From NCBI GenBank assembly GCA_018262095.1, contig JAGTRW010000007.1:1-64000 (forward strand): a DNA stretch of 64,000 bases. The letters are read 5' to 3'. The notes beneath the pieces are model-generated. The model ran no database searches. It was given only the letters and a program-made list of their open reading frames with translations, and was not told the DNA's origin. Positions 13,051 to 23,595 of the stretch are shown here, in pieces. The position numbers were made by a program, and so were the translations under genes. Positions within the stretch are counted from its first letter, which is position 1. Every line of letters begins with the position of its first letter. Origin of the DNA: Pseudomonadota bacterium (lineage in GTDB: Bacteria; Pseudomonadota; Gammaproteobacteria; Burkholderiales; Rhodocyclaceae).

Positions 13051-14724
13051 ATGTCAGAAAGAATCGCACTTGGCCTTGATTTCGGCAGCGACTCAGTCAG
13101 GACGCTGGCGGTCAGTTGCCTTGATGGCGCAGAGATCGCCTCGGCCGTTTCCTTCTATCCGCGCTGGTCACAAGGCCTTTACAGCGACCCCGCGGCCAAC
13201 CAGTTCCGCCACCACCCGCAGGATTACATCGACGCGATGGTCGCTTCGCTGCGAGAAACGCTGGCGGCTCTCAGCGAAGCGCAACGGCGCAGCATCGTCG
13301 GCATCGGCGTCGACAGCACCGGTTCGACCCCCGCGCCGATCGACGAGAACGGCGAAGTCCTGGCGCTGCGCCCCGAGTTCGCCGAAAACCCCAACGCCAT
13401 GTTCGTGCTGTGGAAAGACCACACCGCCATCGACGAGGCCGAGGAGATCACCGCGCTGTGCCACAGCGGCAGGTTTCCCGATTACAGCCGCTATATCGGC
13501 GGAGTCTATTCGTCCGAATGGTTCTGGGCCAAGCTGCTGCACGTCTCGCGGCACGATGAAAAAGTCCGCGCCGCGGCAAAAAGCTGGATTGAATTGTGCG
13601 ACTGGGTTCCGGCACTGCTTTCCGGCACCACGCGTCCGCACCAGATCCGCCGCGGGCGCTGCGCCGCCGGGCACAAGACCTTGTGGCATCCGCAATGGGG
13701 CGGCTTGCCGCAGCGCGCTTTCCTGGCCGAACTCGACCCCTGCCTGGTCGATGACCTGCCCTACCCCTTGTTCACCGAGACCTTTACGGCCGACCTGCCG
13801 GTCGGCCGCATCACGGCGCAGTGGGCGCAGCGCCTCGGATTGCCTGAAGACGTCATGATCTCCGGCGGCGCCTTCGACTGCCACATGGGCGCCGTCGGCG
13901 CCGGCGCCAAGGATCAGGCGCTGGTCAAGGTCATCGGCACCTCGACCTGCGACATCCTGATCGCCGACGCAACGTTGATCGAGCAAAGAGCGATCGAGGG
14001 AATCTGCGGCCAGGTCGATGGCAGCGTGGTTCCCGGCAAAGTCGGTCTGGAGGCCGGACAGTCGGCCTTCGGCGACATGTACGCGTGGTTCTCGCGCCTG
14101 CTCGCCTGGCCGCTGCAACTGGCGGCACAACAGCACCCCGAGCTGACGGCGCAACTGCAACAGGTCGAGGACGATCTGCTGCCGGCGCTGACCGAGGCGT
14201 GGGCGGCGAATATCGACTACGCGCGTCTGCCCGTCGTGCTCGACTGGTTCAATGGCCGGCGCACCCCGTTTGCCAACCAGCGGCTCAAAGGGGTCATCAC
14301 CGACCTCAACCTGGGCAGCGATGCACCGGCGATTTTCGGCGGTTTCATCGCCTCGACGGCCTTTGGCGCTCGCGCCATCATGGAATGCTTCGTCGATCAG
14401 GGCGTCGCGGTCGACAGCGTGGTCGCGCTCGGCGGCATCGCGCGCAAATCGCCGACGGTGATGCAAGTCTGCGCCGACGTGATGAACCGCCCGATCGAAG
14501 TGGTTGCCTCCGACCAGTGCTGCGCGCTCGGCGCGGCGATCTTCGCCGCCGTCGCCGCGGGCGCCTACGGCGACGTTGCCACAGCCCAGCGCGCGATGGC
14601 CAGCCGCATCGAACGGATTTATGACCCCGACCCCGCCGCCGTTGCTCACTTCGAGCGCCTCTACCAACGTTATCGGCACTGGGCGAAGCAGGCCGAACCG
14701 CTCTACGCCCAAAGCCAAGGCTGA
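13051..14724 (+). CDS. araB: L-ribulokinase
   Basis: A 557-residue FGGY-family kinase that phosphorylates L-ribulose to L-ribulose-5-phosphate. It is close to enterobacterial AraB throughout: [10 protein letters not shown] near the N-terminus, [63 protein letters not shown] and [22 protein letters not shown] 13051 with AAGGA about 8 bases upstream gives the family length (E. coli 566); in-frame codons upstream are in the promoter region. It is the first gene of araB-araA-ytfQ'RT-yjfF. Confidence 0.96.
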   Translation: MSERIALGLDFGSDSVRTLAVSCLDGAEIASAVSFYPRWSQGLYSDPAANQFRHHPQDYIDAMVASLRETLAALSEAQRRSIVGIGVDSTGSTPAPIDENGEVLALRPEFAENPNAMFVLWKDHTAIDEAEEITALCHSGRFPDYSRYIGGVYSSEWFWAKLLHVSRHDEKVRAAAKSWIELCDWVPALLSGTTRPHQIRRGRCAAGHKTLWHPQWGGLPQRAFLAELDPCLVDDLPYPLFTETFTADLPVGRITAQWAQRLGLPEDVMISGGAFDCHMGAVGAGAKDQALVKVIGTSTCDILIADATLIEQRAIEGICGQVDGSVVPGKVGLEAGQSAFGDMYAWFSRLLAWPLQLAAQQHPELTAQLQQVEDDLLPALTEAWAANIDYARLPVVLDWFNGRRTPFANQRLKGVITDLNLGSDAPAIFGGFIASTAFGARAIMECFVDQGVAVDSVVALGGIARKSPTVMQVCADVMNRPIEVVASDQCCALGAAIFAAVAAGAYGDVATAQRAMASRIERIYDPDPAAVAHFERLYQRYRHWAKQAEPLYAQSQG

Positions 14725-14797
14725 TCGCGTCAGCCTGGCAAAACCCCTCAACCCTCACCGCCAACGAGACCATCGCTCGGTACAAAGGACAGCAATC

Positions 14798-16303
14798 ATG
14801 GAATTTTTCAAAAAAGTCGAAGTCTGGTTCGTCGTCGGCAGCCAGCATCTGTACGGCCCGAAGATCCTGCAACAGGTCGCCGACAATGCGCGCGTCGTCG
14901 TCGACGGGCTCAATGCCAGCGGCCGCTTCCCAGTCAAGATCGTGCTCAAGCCAACGGTCAAGACGCCGGACGAGATCCTCGCCGTCTGCCGTGCGGCCAG
15001 TCACTCGGAAACCTGCATCGGGCTGATCACCTGGATGCATACCTTCTCGCCGGCCAAGATGTGGATAGCCGGTCTGTCGGTGCTCGACAAGCCTTTCATG
15101 CAGCTCCATACCCAGTTCAATTCGCAGATCCCGTGGGACAGCATGGACATGGACTTCATGAACCTCAACCAGACCGCGCACGGCGGCCGCGAGTTCGGCT
15201 TTATCGGCGCGCGCATGCGCCAGCACTACACCGTCGTCGTCGGCCACTGGCAGGATGACGGCGCGCAGCGCAAGATCGACCGCTGGATTCGCGTCGCCGC
15301 CGCGGTCTACGACAGCCGCCGCATGAAGGTCGCGCGCTTTGGCGACAATATGCGCGAAGTGGCGGTCACCGAAGGCGACAAGGTTGCGGCGCAGATCAAG
15401 TTCGGCTACTCGGTCAACGGTTACGCAATGGGCGATCTGGTCGAATCGATCGAAGCCGTCGGCGACGCCAGCGTGTCGCAACTGGTCGCCGAATACGAAG
15501 CGAGCTACGAATTATCGGCCGCGGTCAAAGCGGGCGGCGAAAAACGCCAGCATCTGCTCGACGCCGCGCGAATCGAGCTGGGAATCAGGAATTTCCTGGT
15601 CGAGGGCGGCTTTGGCGCATTCACCACCACCTTCGAAAACCTCTACGGCCTGGCGCAATTGCCGGGTCTCGCGGTGCAGCGGCTGATGCAGCAAGGCTTC
15701 GGTTTCGGCGCCGAGGGCGACTGGAAAACGGCGGCATTGCTGCGCACCGCCAAGGTCATCGGCCACGGTCTGGCGGGCGGCACCTCGTTCATGGAGGATT
15801 ACACCTATGACTTCACGCCGGGCAACGAGCTGGTGATCGGCGCCCACATGCTCGAAGTCTGCCCGTCGATTGCGCGCGAGCCAAAACCGCTGCTCGACGT
15901 GCAGCCGCTGTCGATCGGCCACAAGGACGACCCGGCGCGCTTACTATTTTCGGCGCGTCCCGGCCCGGCGCTCAACGCCAGCCTGATCGACATGGGCGAT
16001 CGCTTCCGGTTGATCGTCAACGAGATCGAAACGGTCGAGCAGCCCCAGCCGCTACCCCAGCTGCCGGTTGCGCGCGCCGTCTGGAAAGCCTTGCCGAGCC
16101 TCGAAGTGGCCGCCGAAGCGTGGATTCTTGCGGGCGGCGCGCACCACGCGGTCTATAGCCAGGCGATCACGTCCGAGCACCTGCGCATTCTGGCCGAGAT
16201 CTTCGGCATCGAGTTCCTGTTGATCGACAGCAAGACCGAGATTGCTGCCTTCAAGAACGAAATCAACTGGAACGATCTGGCATTCGGCCTGCGCCGTCAA
16301 TGA
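14798..16303 (+). CDS. araA: L-arabinose isomerase
   Basis: A 501-residue isomerase converting L-arabinose to L-ribulose (E. coli AraA is 500). Seen are [12 protein letters not shown] at the start, [14 protein letters not shown], the metal-site region [22 protein letters not shown] (Glu and His ligands) and GGAHHAVYS near the C-terminus (His ligand). ATG 14798 follows AAAGGAC. Its stop overlaps the ATG of the shortened ytfQ gene (ATGA at 16300-16303). The gene that should complete the pathway, araD, is not in this window. Confidence 0.96.
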   Translation: MEFFKKVEVWFVVGSQHLYGPKILQQVADNARVVVDGLNASGRFPVKIVLKPTVKTPDEILAVCRAASHSETCIGLITWMHTFSPAKMWIAGLSVLDKPFMQLHTQFNSQIPWDSMDMDFMNLNQTAHGGREFGFIGARMRQHYTVVVGHWQDDGAQRKIDRWIRVAAAVYDSRRMKVARFGDNMREVAVTEGDKVAAQIKFGYSVNGYAMGDLVESIEAVGDASVSQLVAEYEASYELSAAVKAGGEKRQHLLDAARIELGIRNFLVEGGFGAFTTTFENLYGLAQLPGLAVQRLMQQGFGFGAEGDWKTAALLRTAKVIGHGLAGGTSFMEDYTYDFTPGNELVIGAHMLEVCPSIAREPKPLLDVQPLSIGHKDDPARLLFSARPGPALNASLIDMGDRFRLIVNEIETVEQPQPLPQLPVARAVWKALPSLEVAAEAWILAGGAHHAVYSQAITSEHLRILAEIFGIEFLLIDSKTEIAAFKNEINWNDLAFGLRRQ

Positions 16304-17034
16304 CGGCGGGCCGCATTACTGTTGCCGCGAAGGTCGATGTCATCGCCTTTGCCCCGGTCGTCACGACCGGCTGGGATACCGTTCTCAAGGAAGCCAAGAC
16401 CGCCAAGATCCCGGTGATCCTGACCGATCGCAGCATCGAAACCAAGGACGATTCGCTCTACGTGACGATGATCGGCTCCGACTTTACCGAAGAAGGCCGC
16501 AAAGCCGGCAAGTGGTTGCTCGAAAACTACAAGGGCCAGGGCGACGTCAACATCGTCGAACTGCAGGGGACGGTCGGTTCAGCGCCGGCCATCGAGCGCA
16601 AGAAGGGATTTGAAGAAGTGATCAAGGCCGACCCGCGCTTCAAGATCACCCGCTCGCAAACCGGCGACTTTACGCGCAGCAAGGGCAAGGAAGTCATGGA
16701 AGCCTTCCTCAAGACCGACAAGAAAGTCAACGTGCTGTTCGCCCACAACGACGACATGGCGATCGGCGCGATCCAGGCCATCGAAGCCGCCGGAATGAAG
16801 CCGGGCAGCGACATCATCATCGTCTCGATCGATGCCGTCAAAGGCGCTTTTGAAGCGATGATGGCCGGCAAGCTCAACGTCTCGGTCGAATGCAACCCGC
16901 AGCTCGGGCCGCAGCTGATGGAGATCGTCAAGGCGGTGAAGGCCGGAACGCCGCAGCCGAAGCGGATCAATACCAAGGAAGGCGTCTTCCCGATGGAAAC
17001 CGCCGCCAAGGAATTCCCGAACCGCAAGTACTGA
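16300..17034 (+). pseudogene. ytfQ: N-terminally truncated YtfQ-type sugar-binding protein
   Basis: The 244 codons match the C-terminal three quarters of YtfQ, the galactofuranose-binding protein (E. coli 318): VDVIAFAPVVTTGWDTVL, VELQGTVGSAPAIERKKG, SQTGDFTRSKGKEVMEAF, FAHNDDMAIGAIQAIEAAG. The signal peptide and about 75-85 residues of the first lobe are absent, and the sequence immediately upstream is araA, so the missing part is not in another frame. Without a signal the product cannot reach the periplasm. The remaining coding sequence is free of stops, which suggests a recent deletion between araA and ytfQ or an assembly join. Confidence 0.8.
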
Positions 17035-17052
17035 GCATCGATCGCTTTCCGG

Positions 17053-17082
17053 CCGTCATTCCGGCGCAAGCTTGAATGACGG
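17053..17082. repeat. REP-like palindrome downstream of truncated ytfQ
   Basis: A 9-bp perfect inverted repeat (CCGTCATTC ... GAATGACGG) with a 12-base loop. GTCATTCC/GGAATGAC palindromes are common dispersed intergenic repeats in betaproteobacteria. Here it sits between the binding-protein remnant and ytfR and could stabilise or attenuate the transcript. Confidence 0.55.
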
Positions 17083-17188
17083 ATTCCGGCGCTACTTTCG
17101 CGATATCCTTAACCTCAACCGATCCGCAGCGGACTGGACCCACAGCCCGCGCGCCGGATCGCTGACCCCGCTCAATGGAGCACTTTCG

Positions 17189-18700
17189 ATGACCGTCGAA
17201 CCCATCCTGGTAATGCAGGGAATCTGCAAGTCGTTTCCCGGGGTTAACGCGTTGAAAAACGCGCAACTGCGCTTGTTTCCAGGCGAAGTCCATGCGCTGA
17301 TGGGGCAAAACGGTGCCGGAAAATCGACGCTGATCAAGGTCCTGACCGGAGTCGAAACGCCTGACGCTGGCGAGATCCGGCTCAATGGACAAGCGATCAG
17401 CCCGGCGTGCGTCGGCGAAGCCCAGAAGATGGGAATCACCGCCGTCTACCAGGAAATCAACCTGTGCCCCAACCTCTCGGTCGCCGAAAACATCTTCATC
17501 GGCCGCTTCCCGATGCGCGCCATCGGCATCGACTGGAAAACGATAGAGCATCAAGCCGCCGCGGAATTGGCCGCGCTCAACATCCATATCGACGTCAGCC
17601 TGCCGCTCGCCAGCTACCCGGTCGCCATCCAGCAGATGGTGGCCATCGCGCGTGCGCTGACCACCGAAGCGCAGGTACTGATCCTCGACGAGCCGACCTC
17701 CAGCCTCGACGAAGGCGAAGTCGAGCGACTGTTCCAGGCTTTGCGCCAGCTCAAACAAAAAGGCATGGCGATCGTCTTCATCACCCACTTCCTCGATCAG
17801 ACCTACGCCATTGCCGACCGCATCACGGTGCTCAGGAACGGCGAATTCATCGGTGAATACCCGGCGAGCACGCTATCGCGCCTCGATCTGATCAACACCA
17901 TGGTCGGCCGCGAAATCAACGAAGCGAGCTATGCCGCCAATAGCTCGGCGCAGGCTGCCAGCGTCGCCGACAAACCGTACGTCTCGGCCAGAGGACTCGG
18001 ATCGACCGGCGGCATGCACCCGTTCGATCTCGATCTCTACCGGGGCCAGGTCACCGGGCTGGGCGGTCTGCTCGGCTCGGGTCGCACCGAAACCGCCCGT
18101 CTGCTGTTCGGCATCGACCGCGCCGACAGCGGAACGATCCGCGTCGACGGCCACGCCGTCAAGCTCAACTCGCCGCGCCAGGCGGTGCGCTACGGCATCG
18201 CCTTCTGCCCAGAGGATCGCAAGAACGAAGGCATCGTCGCCGACCTCTCGATCCGCGAAAACATCATTCTGGCGCTGCAGGCGCGGCGCGGAATCTTCCA
18301 CTACCTGCCCAAACGCGCGCAGAGCGCAATCGCCGAACAGTACATCGAGCAGCTGGGAATCCGCACCTCCGACGCCGAAAAGCCGATCGGCCAGTTGTCC
18401 GGAGGCAATCAGCAGAAAGCGCTGCTGGCGCGCTGGCTGGCGACCGATCCGAAGATGCTGATCCTCGACGAACCGACGCGCGGAATCGACATCGCCGCCA
18501 AACTGGAAATCATGGAACTGGTCAAGGCGCAGTGCAAGAAAGGCCTGGCGATCCTGTTCATCTCTTCCGAGATGAGCGAGGTGCTGCGCGTCAGCGACCG
18601 CATCGCGGTGCTGCGCGACCGCCAGAAGATCGGCGAGATCGCCGGCCACGACGCCGATGAACAAAATGTCTTTCGCATGATCGCCGGAGCCGAAGCATGA
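17189..18700 (+). CDS. ytfR: Galactofuranose-type ABC transporter ATP-binding protein
   Basis: A 503-residue tandem ABC ATPase like YtfR. The first cassette has GQNGAGKST and LILDEPTSSLDEGE; the second has the degenerate [25 protein letters not shown] and [15 protein letters not shown]. The start at ATG 17189 follows GGAG; the frame stays open further upstream but without homology. It pairs with the two permeases YtfT and YjfF, the usual layout for this importer. Its own binding protein is truncated, so the importer may be idle or may borrow another binding protein. Confidence 0.92.
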   Translation: MTVEPILVMQGICKSFPGVNALKNAQLRLFPGEVHALMGQNGAGKSTLIKVLTGVETPDAGEIRLNGQAISPACVGEAQKMGITAVYQEINLCPNLSVAENIFIGRFPMRAIGIDWKTIEHQAAAELAALNIHIDVSLPLASYPVAIQQMVAIARALTTEAQVLILDEPTSSLDEGEVERLFQALRQLKQKGMAIVFITHFLDQTYAIADRITVLRNGEFIGEYPASTLSRLDLINTMVGREINEASYAANSSAQAASVADKPYVSARGLGSTGGMHPFDLDLYRGQVTGLGGLLGSGRTETARLLFGIDRADSGTIRVDGHAVKLNSPRQAVRYGIAFCPEDRKNEGIVADLSIRENIILALQARRGIFHYLPKRAQSAIAEQYIEQLGIRTSDAEKPIGQLSGGNQQKALLARWLATDPKMLILDEPTRGIDIAAKLEIMELVKAQCKKGLAILFISSEMSEVLRVSDRIAVLRDRQKIGEIAGHDADEQNVFRMIAGAEA

Positions 18701-19752
18701 AACGCCTGCCCACCACCTGGCGCGACCTCGCGCGCCACCCGTTGTTCTGGCCCGGCGTGACGCTGGTTCTGCTGTGCCTGGTCAATGTCTACTTCAACCG
18801 CAGCTTCTTCGCGATCGAGATCAAATCCGGCCATCTCTACGGCAGCGTGATCGACATCCTCAACCGCGCCGCGCCGCTGATGCTGGTCGCAATGGGAATG
18901 ACGCTGGTGATCGCGACGCGCGGCATCGACATCTCGGTGGGCGCCACGGTCGCCATCTCCGGCGCGGTGGTGGCGTCGCTGATCGGCGGCTCGCTGATCA
19001 TCCAGAACGGCGTTCAAACCTATGTTTCGAACGTGCCGATGCCGCTCGCGATCATCGCCGCGCTGGCCGTCGCGCTGCTCTGCGGGCTGTGGAATGGCCT
19101 GCTGGTGGCCGGCGCCGGAATGCAGCCGATCATCGCCACGCTGATCCTGATGGTCGCCGGCCGCGGCATCGCGCAATTGATCACCGAAGGCCAGATCGTC
19201 ACCGTCTATTACGAACCTTTCTTCATCATCGGCAACGGCTTTCTGCTCGGCATTCCGGTTTCGCTGTACATCGTCGCACTGGTGTTGGCGATCATGCTGC
19301 TGCTGATTCACCGCACCGCGCTGGGCCTCTTCATCGAATCGGTCGGAATCAATCCGGTCGCCGCGCGCTTTTCCGGAATCAGCGCGCGTGCGCTGGTGTT
19401 CTGGGTCTATGCCTTCTGCGCGCTGACCGCCGGAATCGCCGCGCTGATCATCACCTCCAACGTCAAGAGCGCCGACGGCAACAACGCCGGGCTGCTGCTC
19501 GAACTCGATGCGATCCTGGCGGTGACGCTGGGCGGCACCTCGCTCGCCGGTGGACGTTTCAGCATCATGGGCAGCCTGCTCGGGTCGCTGATCATCCAGA
19601 CGCTGACCTACGCGATCTACTCGCTCGGCGTGCCGCCCGAAATCAATATGGTGGTCAAGGCGCTGGTGGTGTTTGGCGTCTGCCTGATCCAATCGGAGGC
19701 GCTGCGCGCGATGCTCGGCAAACACCTCTTCCGCACCGGAGAAGCCGCATGA
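18697..19752 (+). CDS. ytfT: Galactofuranose-type ABC transporter permease YtfT
   Basis: A 351-residue sugar permease with about nine or ten membrane helices; the conserved LVIATRGIDISVGATVAISGAV and VTLGGTSLAGGRFSIMGSLLG segments place it in the YtfT/RbsC group. It overlaps the ytfR stop (ATGA) and its own stop overlaps the yjfF start (ATGA), so the three are translationally coupled. It would form a heterodimeric channel with YjfF. Confidence 0.92.
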   Translation: MKRLPTTWRDLARHPLFWPGVTLVLLCLVNVYFNRSFFAIEIKSGHLYGSVIDILNRAAPLMLVAMGMTLVIATRGIDISVGATVAISGAVVASLIGGSLIIQNGVQTYVSNVPMPLAIIAALAVALLCGLWNGLLVAGAGMQPIIATLILMVAGRGIAQLITEGQIVTVYYEPFFIIGNGFLLGIPVSLYIVALVLAIMLLLIHRTALGLFIESVGINPVAARFSGISARALVFWVYAFCALTAGIAALIITSNVKSADGNNAGLLLELDAILAVTLGGTSLAGGRFSIMGSLLGSLIIQTLTYAIYSLGVPPEINMVVKALVVFGVCLIQSEALRAMLGKHLFRTGEAA

Positions 19753-20777
19753 GATTTTCTCACCATATCAATTCGCGCACCTTGCCGCTGATCGTCACCA
19801 GCCTGCTCTTCGTGATCCTCTTCGGCTTCGGTTCGATCGCCTATCCGAGCTTCTTTTCGGCGCAGGTGTTCATCAACCTGCTGATCGACAACGCCTTCCT
19901 CTGCGTGGTGGCGATCGGCATGACCTTCGTCATCCTCTCGGGCGGAATCGACCTGTCGGTCGGCTCGATCGTCGCGCTGACGACGATGGTGACGGCGTCG
20001 CTGGTCGAGCATCAGCACTGGAGCATTTACAGCGTGATCCCGCTGGTGCTGTTGATGGGCGCCGCTTTCGGCATGCTCATGGGCGTGCTGATTTATGTCT
20101 TCAAGCTGCAGGCCTTCATCGTGACGCTGGGCGGCATGTTCCTGGCGCGCGGGCTGTGCTACGTCATCAGCATCGACTCGATCGCCATCACCGATGCCGC
20201 TTACACCGAAATCTCGCAATACCGCATCATGCTCGGCGACGAAGTCTTCATCTCGATCAACGCCGTGATCGCGCTGATCACGCTGGCCGTGGCGATCTAT
20301 CTCGCGCAGTACACGCGCTTTGGCCGCACGGTCTATGCCATCGGCGGCAACGAGCGCTCGGCGCAACTGATGGGGCTGCCGGTCGGCCAGACCACCATCC
20401 TGGTCTATACGCTGAGCGGTTTTTGCTCGGCGCTGGGCGGCGTGCTGGTCACCTTCTACATGCTTTCGGGTTACGGCCTGCATGCGCTGGGAATGGAGCT
20501 CGACGCGATCGCTGCGGCGGTGATCGGCGGGACGCTGCTGACCGGCGGCGTCGGCTACGTCGCCGGATCGCTGGTCGGCGTACTGATACTCGGGGTCATC
20601 CAGTCGCTGATCTCATTCGATGGTACGCTGAGCTCGTGGTGGACGCGCATCGCCGTCGGCGTGCTGCTATGCCTGTTCTGCCTGATGCAGCGCCTGTTCG
20701 AACGCGGCGGCACAAGCTTCAGCGCGCTCTTTGCGTACTGGAAGAAACCGCTCGAACCTGCGGGCCGCGCCGACTAG
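19749..20777 (+). CDS. yjfF: Galactofuranose-type ABC transporter permease YjfF
   Basis: A 342-residue permease (E. coli YjfF 331) with FVILSGGIDLSVGSIVALTTM, VTLGGMFLARGLCYVI and AVIGGTLLTGGVGYVAGSLVG. It starts at ATG 19749 inside the ytfT stop. The stop codon TAG (20775-20777) is part of the left inverted repeat of the mobile-element remnant that follows, so the last residues may have been altered by the insertion. Confidence 0.92.
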   Translation: MRFSHHINSRTLPLIVTSLLFVILFGFGSIAYPSFFSAQVFINLLIDNAFLCVVAIGMTFVILSGGIDLSVGSIVALTTMVTASLVEHQHWSIYSVIPLVLLMGAAFGMLMGVLIYVFKLQAFIVTLGGMFLARGLCYVISIDSIAITDAAYTEISQYRIMLGDEVFISINAVIALITLAVAIYLAQYTRFGRTVYAIGGNERSAQLMGLPVGQTTILVYTLSGFCSALGGVLVTFYMLSGYGLHALGMELDAIAAAVIGGTLLTGGVGYVAGSLVGVLILGVIQSLISFDGTLSSWWTRIAVGVLLCLFCLMQRLFERGGTSFSALFAYWKKPLEPAGRAD

Positions 20778-20942
20778 GAGCCTGCCGGACTTAATGGGTC
20801 GAAGCGAAAAATGTGGGGGGCGAGAACAGTTTTGCACGGGTTTCAAGCGAATAGTTATTCTATTCGCGCAGGAACACGGGCGAAAATGGGCCGCCTTCCC
20901 ACTTTTTGCAGCCGACTTGGTTAAGTCCGACAGGCTGCTAGG
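20774..20942. mobile_element. MITE-like element between yjfF and galT
   Basis: About 169 bp bounded by near-perfect 21-bp inverted repeats: left CTAG(G)AGCCTG(C)CGGACTTAA from 20774, right the complement ending at 20941, with two mismatches. An internal palindrome (GCGAATAG, 5 bases, CTATTCGC near 20849-20869) lies in the middle. Both ends carry CTAG, which could be a target-site duplication. No transposase gene fits inside, so it would need one in trans; IS1182-type elements are my guess for the parent. It supplies the yjfF stop codon and separates galT from its upstream promoter. Confidence 0.6.
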
Positions 20943-20960
20943 CCCGATTCTGAAAGCCTT

Positions 20961-22019
20961 ATGGACAGCCGACCTTTGAAGTTCGACCCGAGCGACCATC
21001 CGCACCGCCGCCGCAACCCGCTGACCGGATCGTGGGTGCTGGTTTCGCCGCACCGCGCCAAACGCCCCTGGCAGGGTCAGCAGGAGGCCGCCGAACGCAG
21101 CGCCCGGCCGGCGCACGACGCGGACTGTTACCTGTGTCCAGGCAATACGCGAGTCACCGGCGAGCACAACCCCGACTACCGCGCAACCTTCGTGTTCACC
21201 AACGACTTCGCCGCGCTGACCGCCGACGCGCCCGACGTGCCGAGTTCGTCGGATCCGTTCAACCCGCTCTTCCAGACGGCAAGCGCGCGCGGCACCAGCC
21301 GGGTCATCTGCTTTTCGCCCGATCACAGCAAGAGCCTGCCCGAACTGTCGCTGCCGGCCATCGGCCAGATCATCGAGACCTGGTGCGAGCAAAGCACCGA
21401 GCTCGGCGCCCTCTACCCCTGGGTGCAAGTCTTCGAGAACAAGGGCGCGATGATGGGCTGCTCGAACCCGCATCCGCACGGCCAGATCTGGGCCAACAGC
21501 TTCCTGCCCAACGAAGCCGCCAACGAAGACCTGCAGCAGCGCAGCTACCTGGCCGCCAACGGTCGGCCGCTGCTGCTCGACTACGTCCAGGCCGAAAGCG
21601 GCGGCAGCCGCGTCGTCGTCGACACCGCGCACTGGCTGGCGCTGGTCCCGTACTGGGCGGCGTGGCCGTTCGAGACCTTGTTGCTGCCCAAAGCCCACGT
21701 CCGGCGCCTGCCCGAGCTCGACGACGAACAGCGGCGCGACCTGGCGGTGGCGCTCAAGCAGCTGACCAGCCGCTACGACAACCTCTTCCAGTGTTCATTC
21801 CCCTACTCGATGGGCTGGCATGGCGCCCCCTTCAACGGCGAGAACGCCGACCACTGGCAGCTGCACGCCCATTTCTACCCGCCGCTGCTGCGCTCGGCGA
21901 GCGTGCGAAAATTCATGGTCGGCTACGAAATGCTCGCCGAGCCGCAGCGCGACCTGACGCCCGAGCAGGCCGCCGAGACCTTGCGCGCGGTCAGCGCCGT
22001 TCATTACCGCGAATCCTGA
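20961..22019 (+). CDS. galT: Galactose-1-phosphate uridylyltransferase
   Basis: A 352-residue GalT (E. coli 348) of the Leloir pathway, exchanging UMP between UDP-glucose and galactose-1-phosphate. Motifs: [23 protein letters not shown] at the N-terminus, a CYLC zinc site, the active-site [13 protein letters not shown] and GWHGAPF near the C-terminus. The start lies 19 bases after the MITE-like element and has only a weak ribosome-binding site. It overlaps no neighbour and is followed after one base by galK. Confidence 0.95.
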   Translation: MDSRPLKFDPSDHPHRRRNPLTGSWVLVSPHRAKRPWQGQQEAAERSARPAHDADCYLCPGNTRVTGEHNPDYRATFVFTNDFAALTADAPDVPSSSDPFNPLFQTASARGTSRVICFSPDHSKSLPELSLPAIGQIIETWCEQSTELGALYPWVQVFENKGAMMGCSNPHPHGQIWANSFLPNEAANEDLQQRSYLAANGRPLLLDYVQAESGGSRVVVDTAHWLALVPYWAAWPFETLLLPKAHVRRLPELDDEQRRDLAVALKQLTSRYDNLFQCSFPYSMGWHGAPFNGENADHWQLHAHFYPPLLRSASVRKFMVGYEMLAEPQRDLTPEQAAETLRAVSAVHYRES

Positions 22020-22020
22020 G

Positions 22021-23172
22021 ATGAACCCGCTCGACAAGACCCGCAGCGCCTTTGCCGCCGCCTTCGGCGCGCCGGCCGCGCTGTCGGTCCAGGCGCCCGG
22101 ACGCGTCAACCTGATCGGCGAGCACACCGATTACAACGACGGTTTCGTGCTGCCCTGCGCCATCGACTACCACACGGTGATTTGCGGCTCGCCGCGCAGC
22201 GACCGCCGCGTTCATGTCATCGCCGTCGACTATGCGGGCGAAGACGACCAATTCTCGCTCGACGCAGCGATCGAGCCGCGCAGCGACCGGCTATGGGCCA
22301 ACTATGTGCGCGGCGTCGTCAAATGCCTGGTCGAAGCCGGCCATCTTGTCACCGGCGCCAACCTGGCGATCAGCGGCAACGTCCCGCAAGGCGCCGGACT
22401 GAGCTCGTCGGCATCGCTCGAAGTCGCCACCGGGCAGTTCTTCAAGACGCAGAACGGCTTGCCCATCACACCGGCCGAACTGGCGCGTATCGGCCAGCGC
22501 GCCGAAAACCTGTTTGTCGGCTGCAACTGCGGAATCATGGATCAACTGATCTCGGCGCAAGGCGAGTCCGGCCACGCGCTGCTGATCGACTGCCGCAGCC
22601 TGGCCAGCCAAGCCGTCGCCATCCCGGCCGGAATCGCCGTCGTGATCGTCAATTCCAACGTCAAGCGCGGCCTGGTCGGCAGCGAATACAACACGCGCCG
22701 CCGGCAATGCGAGGAAGCGGCGCGCTTTTTCGGCGTCAAGGCGCTGCGCGACATCGATCTGCCAGCCTTCAACGCCCGCCCGCCCGGGCTCGATCCGATC
22801 ACCGCGCGACGCGCCCGCCACATCATCACCGACAGCCGGCGCGCGATCGACCTCTCGGCTGCGCTGGAAACAAGCGACCTCGCACGGATCAGCGAACTGA
22901 TGGCGCAGTCACACGCCTCGATGCGCGACGATTTCGAGATCACCGTCCCGCCGGTCGACGCCCTGGTCGACATCGTCAAGAACGTGCTCGGCGACGCCGG
23001 CGGCGTCAGGATGACCGGCGGTGGATTCGGCGGCTGTGTCGTCGCGCTGATGCCCGACGAGTTCGTCTCGCGCGTGCGCGCTGCCGTCGCCGAAAGATAC
23101 CCGGCCGCCAGCGGGCTCAACGCCTCGATCTACGTCTGCCACGCCTCGGCCGGCGCCGGCGTCTGCGCGTGA
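22021..23172 (+). CDS. galK: Galactokinase
   Basis: A 383-residue GHMP kinase (E. coli GalK 382) that phosphorylates galactose at C1. The three family motifs are present: [20 protein letters not shown] (about 24-43), the phosphate loop [16 protein letters not shown] (about 121-136) and [13 protein letters not shown] (about 325-337). It follows galT after one base. No galE is present in the window, so UDP-galactose epimerisation must be encoded elsewhere. Confidence 0.95.
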   Translation: MNPLDKTRSAFAAAFGAPAALSVQAPGRVNLIGEHTDYNDGFVLPCAIDYHTVICGSPRSDRRVHVIAVDYAGEDDQFSLDAAIEPRSDRLWANYVRGVVKCLVEAGHLVTGANLAISGNVPQGAGLSSSASLEVATGQFFKTQNGLPITPAELARIGQRAENLFVGCNCGIMDQLISAQGESGHALLIDCRSLASQAVAIPAGIAVVIVNSNVKRGLVGSEYNTRRRQCEEAARFFGVKALRDIDLPAFNARPPGLDPITARRARHIITDSRRAIDLSAALETSDLARISELMAQSHASMRDDFEITVPPVDALVDIVKNVLGDAGGVRMTGGGFGGCVVALMPDEFVSRVRAAVAERYPAASGLNASIYVCHASAGAGVCA

Positions 23173-23321
23173 TTCACGCGTTGCCGTAGCGCCAAGGCAT
23201 GGCACGGCAGAGATCGGCTGCCAACGGACCGCGCAACAACCCGCCTGAGCGCTCACGCGACGACCTCGGCCCGAGCCGCCCGGCTGGTCGATGACGCAGC
23301 GCTTGTGGTGACGTCCCATGG

Positions 23322-23327
23322 TATTAT
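23322..23327 (+). promoter_or_regulatory. Extended -10 promoter for the ParD-like gene
   Basis: TGGTATTAT has an extended -10 form (TG, one base, TATTAT) 36 bases before the GTG start. No good -35 is visible, as expected for such promoters. It sits in a sharply AT-richer stretch after galK. Confidence 0.4.
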
Positions 23328-23363
23328 ACGAACCGACTACAAAACATATACAAGGAACCCGCC

Positions 23364-23594
23364 GTGGGAATTGTCAAGATCTCAGAGCCAATGCACGAGA
23401 ACCTGCGCTTGACCAGCGCAGCCCTGAGCCGATCGATCAACGCGCAGGCGGAACATTGGCTGCGCGTGGGCATGCTTGCTGAACTGAACCCAAACCTGCG
23501 CTACGCCGAGATATGCCAGTTGCTGATCCAAGCCGAACACCAGTCGGCCGAGGATGCCGGTTTTCCTGTTTCATTGTCGGCGAAGGCGGCATGA
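23364..23594 (+). CDS. ParD-like antitoxin-family protein
   Basis: A 76-residue small protein starting at GTG 23364 behind AAGGAA. The pattern (ISEPMHENLRLTSAALSRSINAQAEHWLRVGML) is that of the ParD-like family with an N-terminal ribbon-helix-helix fold, which binds DNA as a dimer. No ParE or other toxin gene lies next to it; the next gene, one base downstream, is methionine aminopeptidase. The pairing of ParD-like genes with map is one I recall from other proteobacteria, so the two may form a conserved unit rather than a classical toxin-antitoxin pair. Confidence 0.75.
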   Translation: MGIVKISEPMHENLRLTSAALSRSINAQAEHWLRVGMLAELNPNLRYAEICQLLIQAEHQSAEDAGFPVSLSAKAA

Positions 23595-23595
23595 C

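Noticed and set aside
23291-23305. 15-base match to 35660-35674 (ATGACGCAGCGCTTG)
   Set aside because: Flanks differ completely and no repeat structure is seen; most likely chance in GC-rich DNA.
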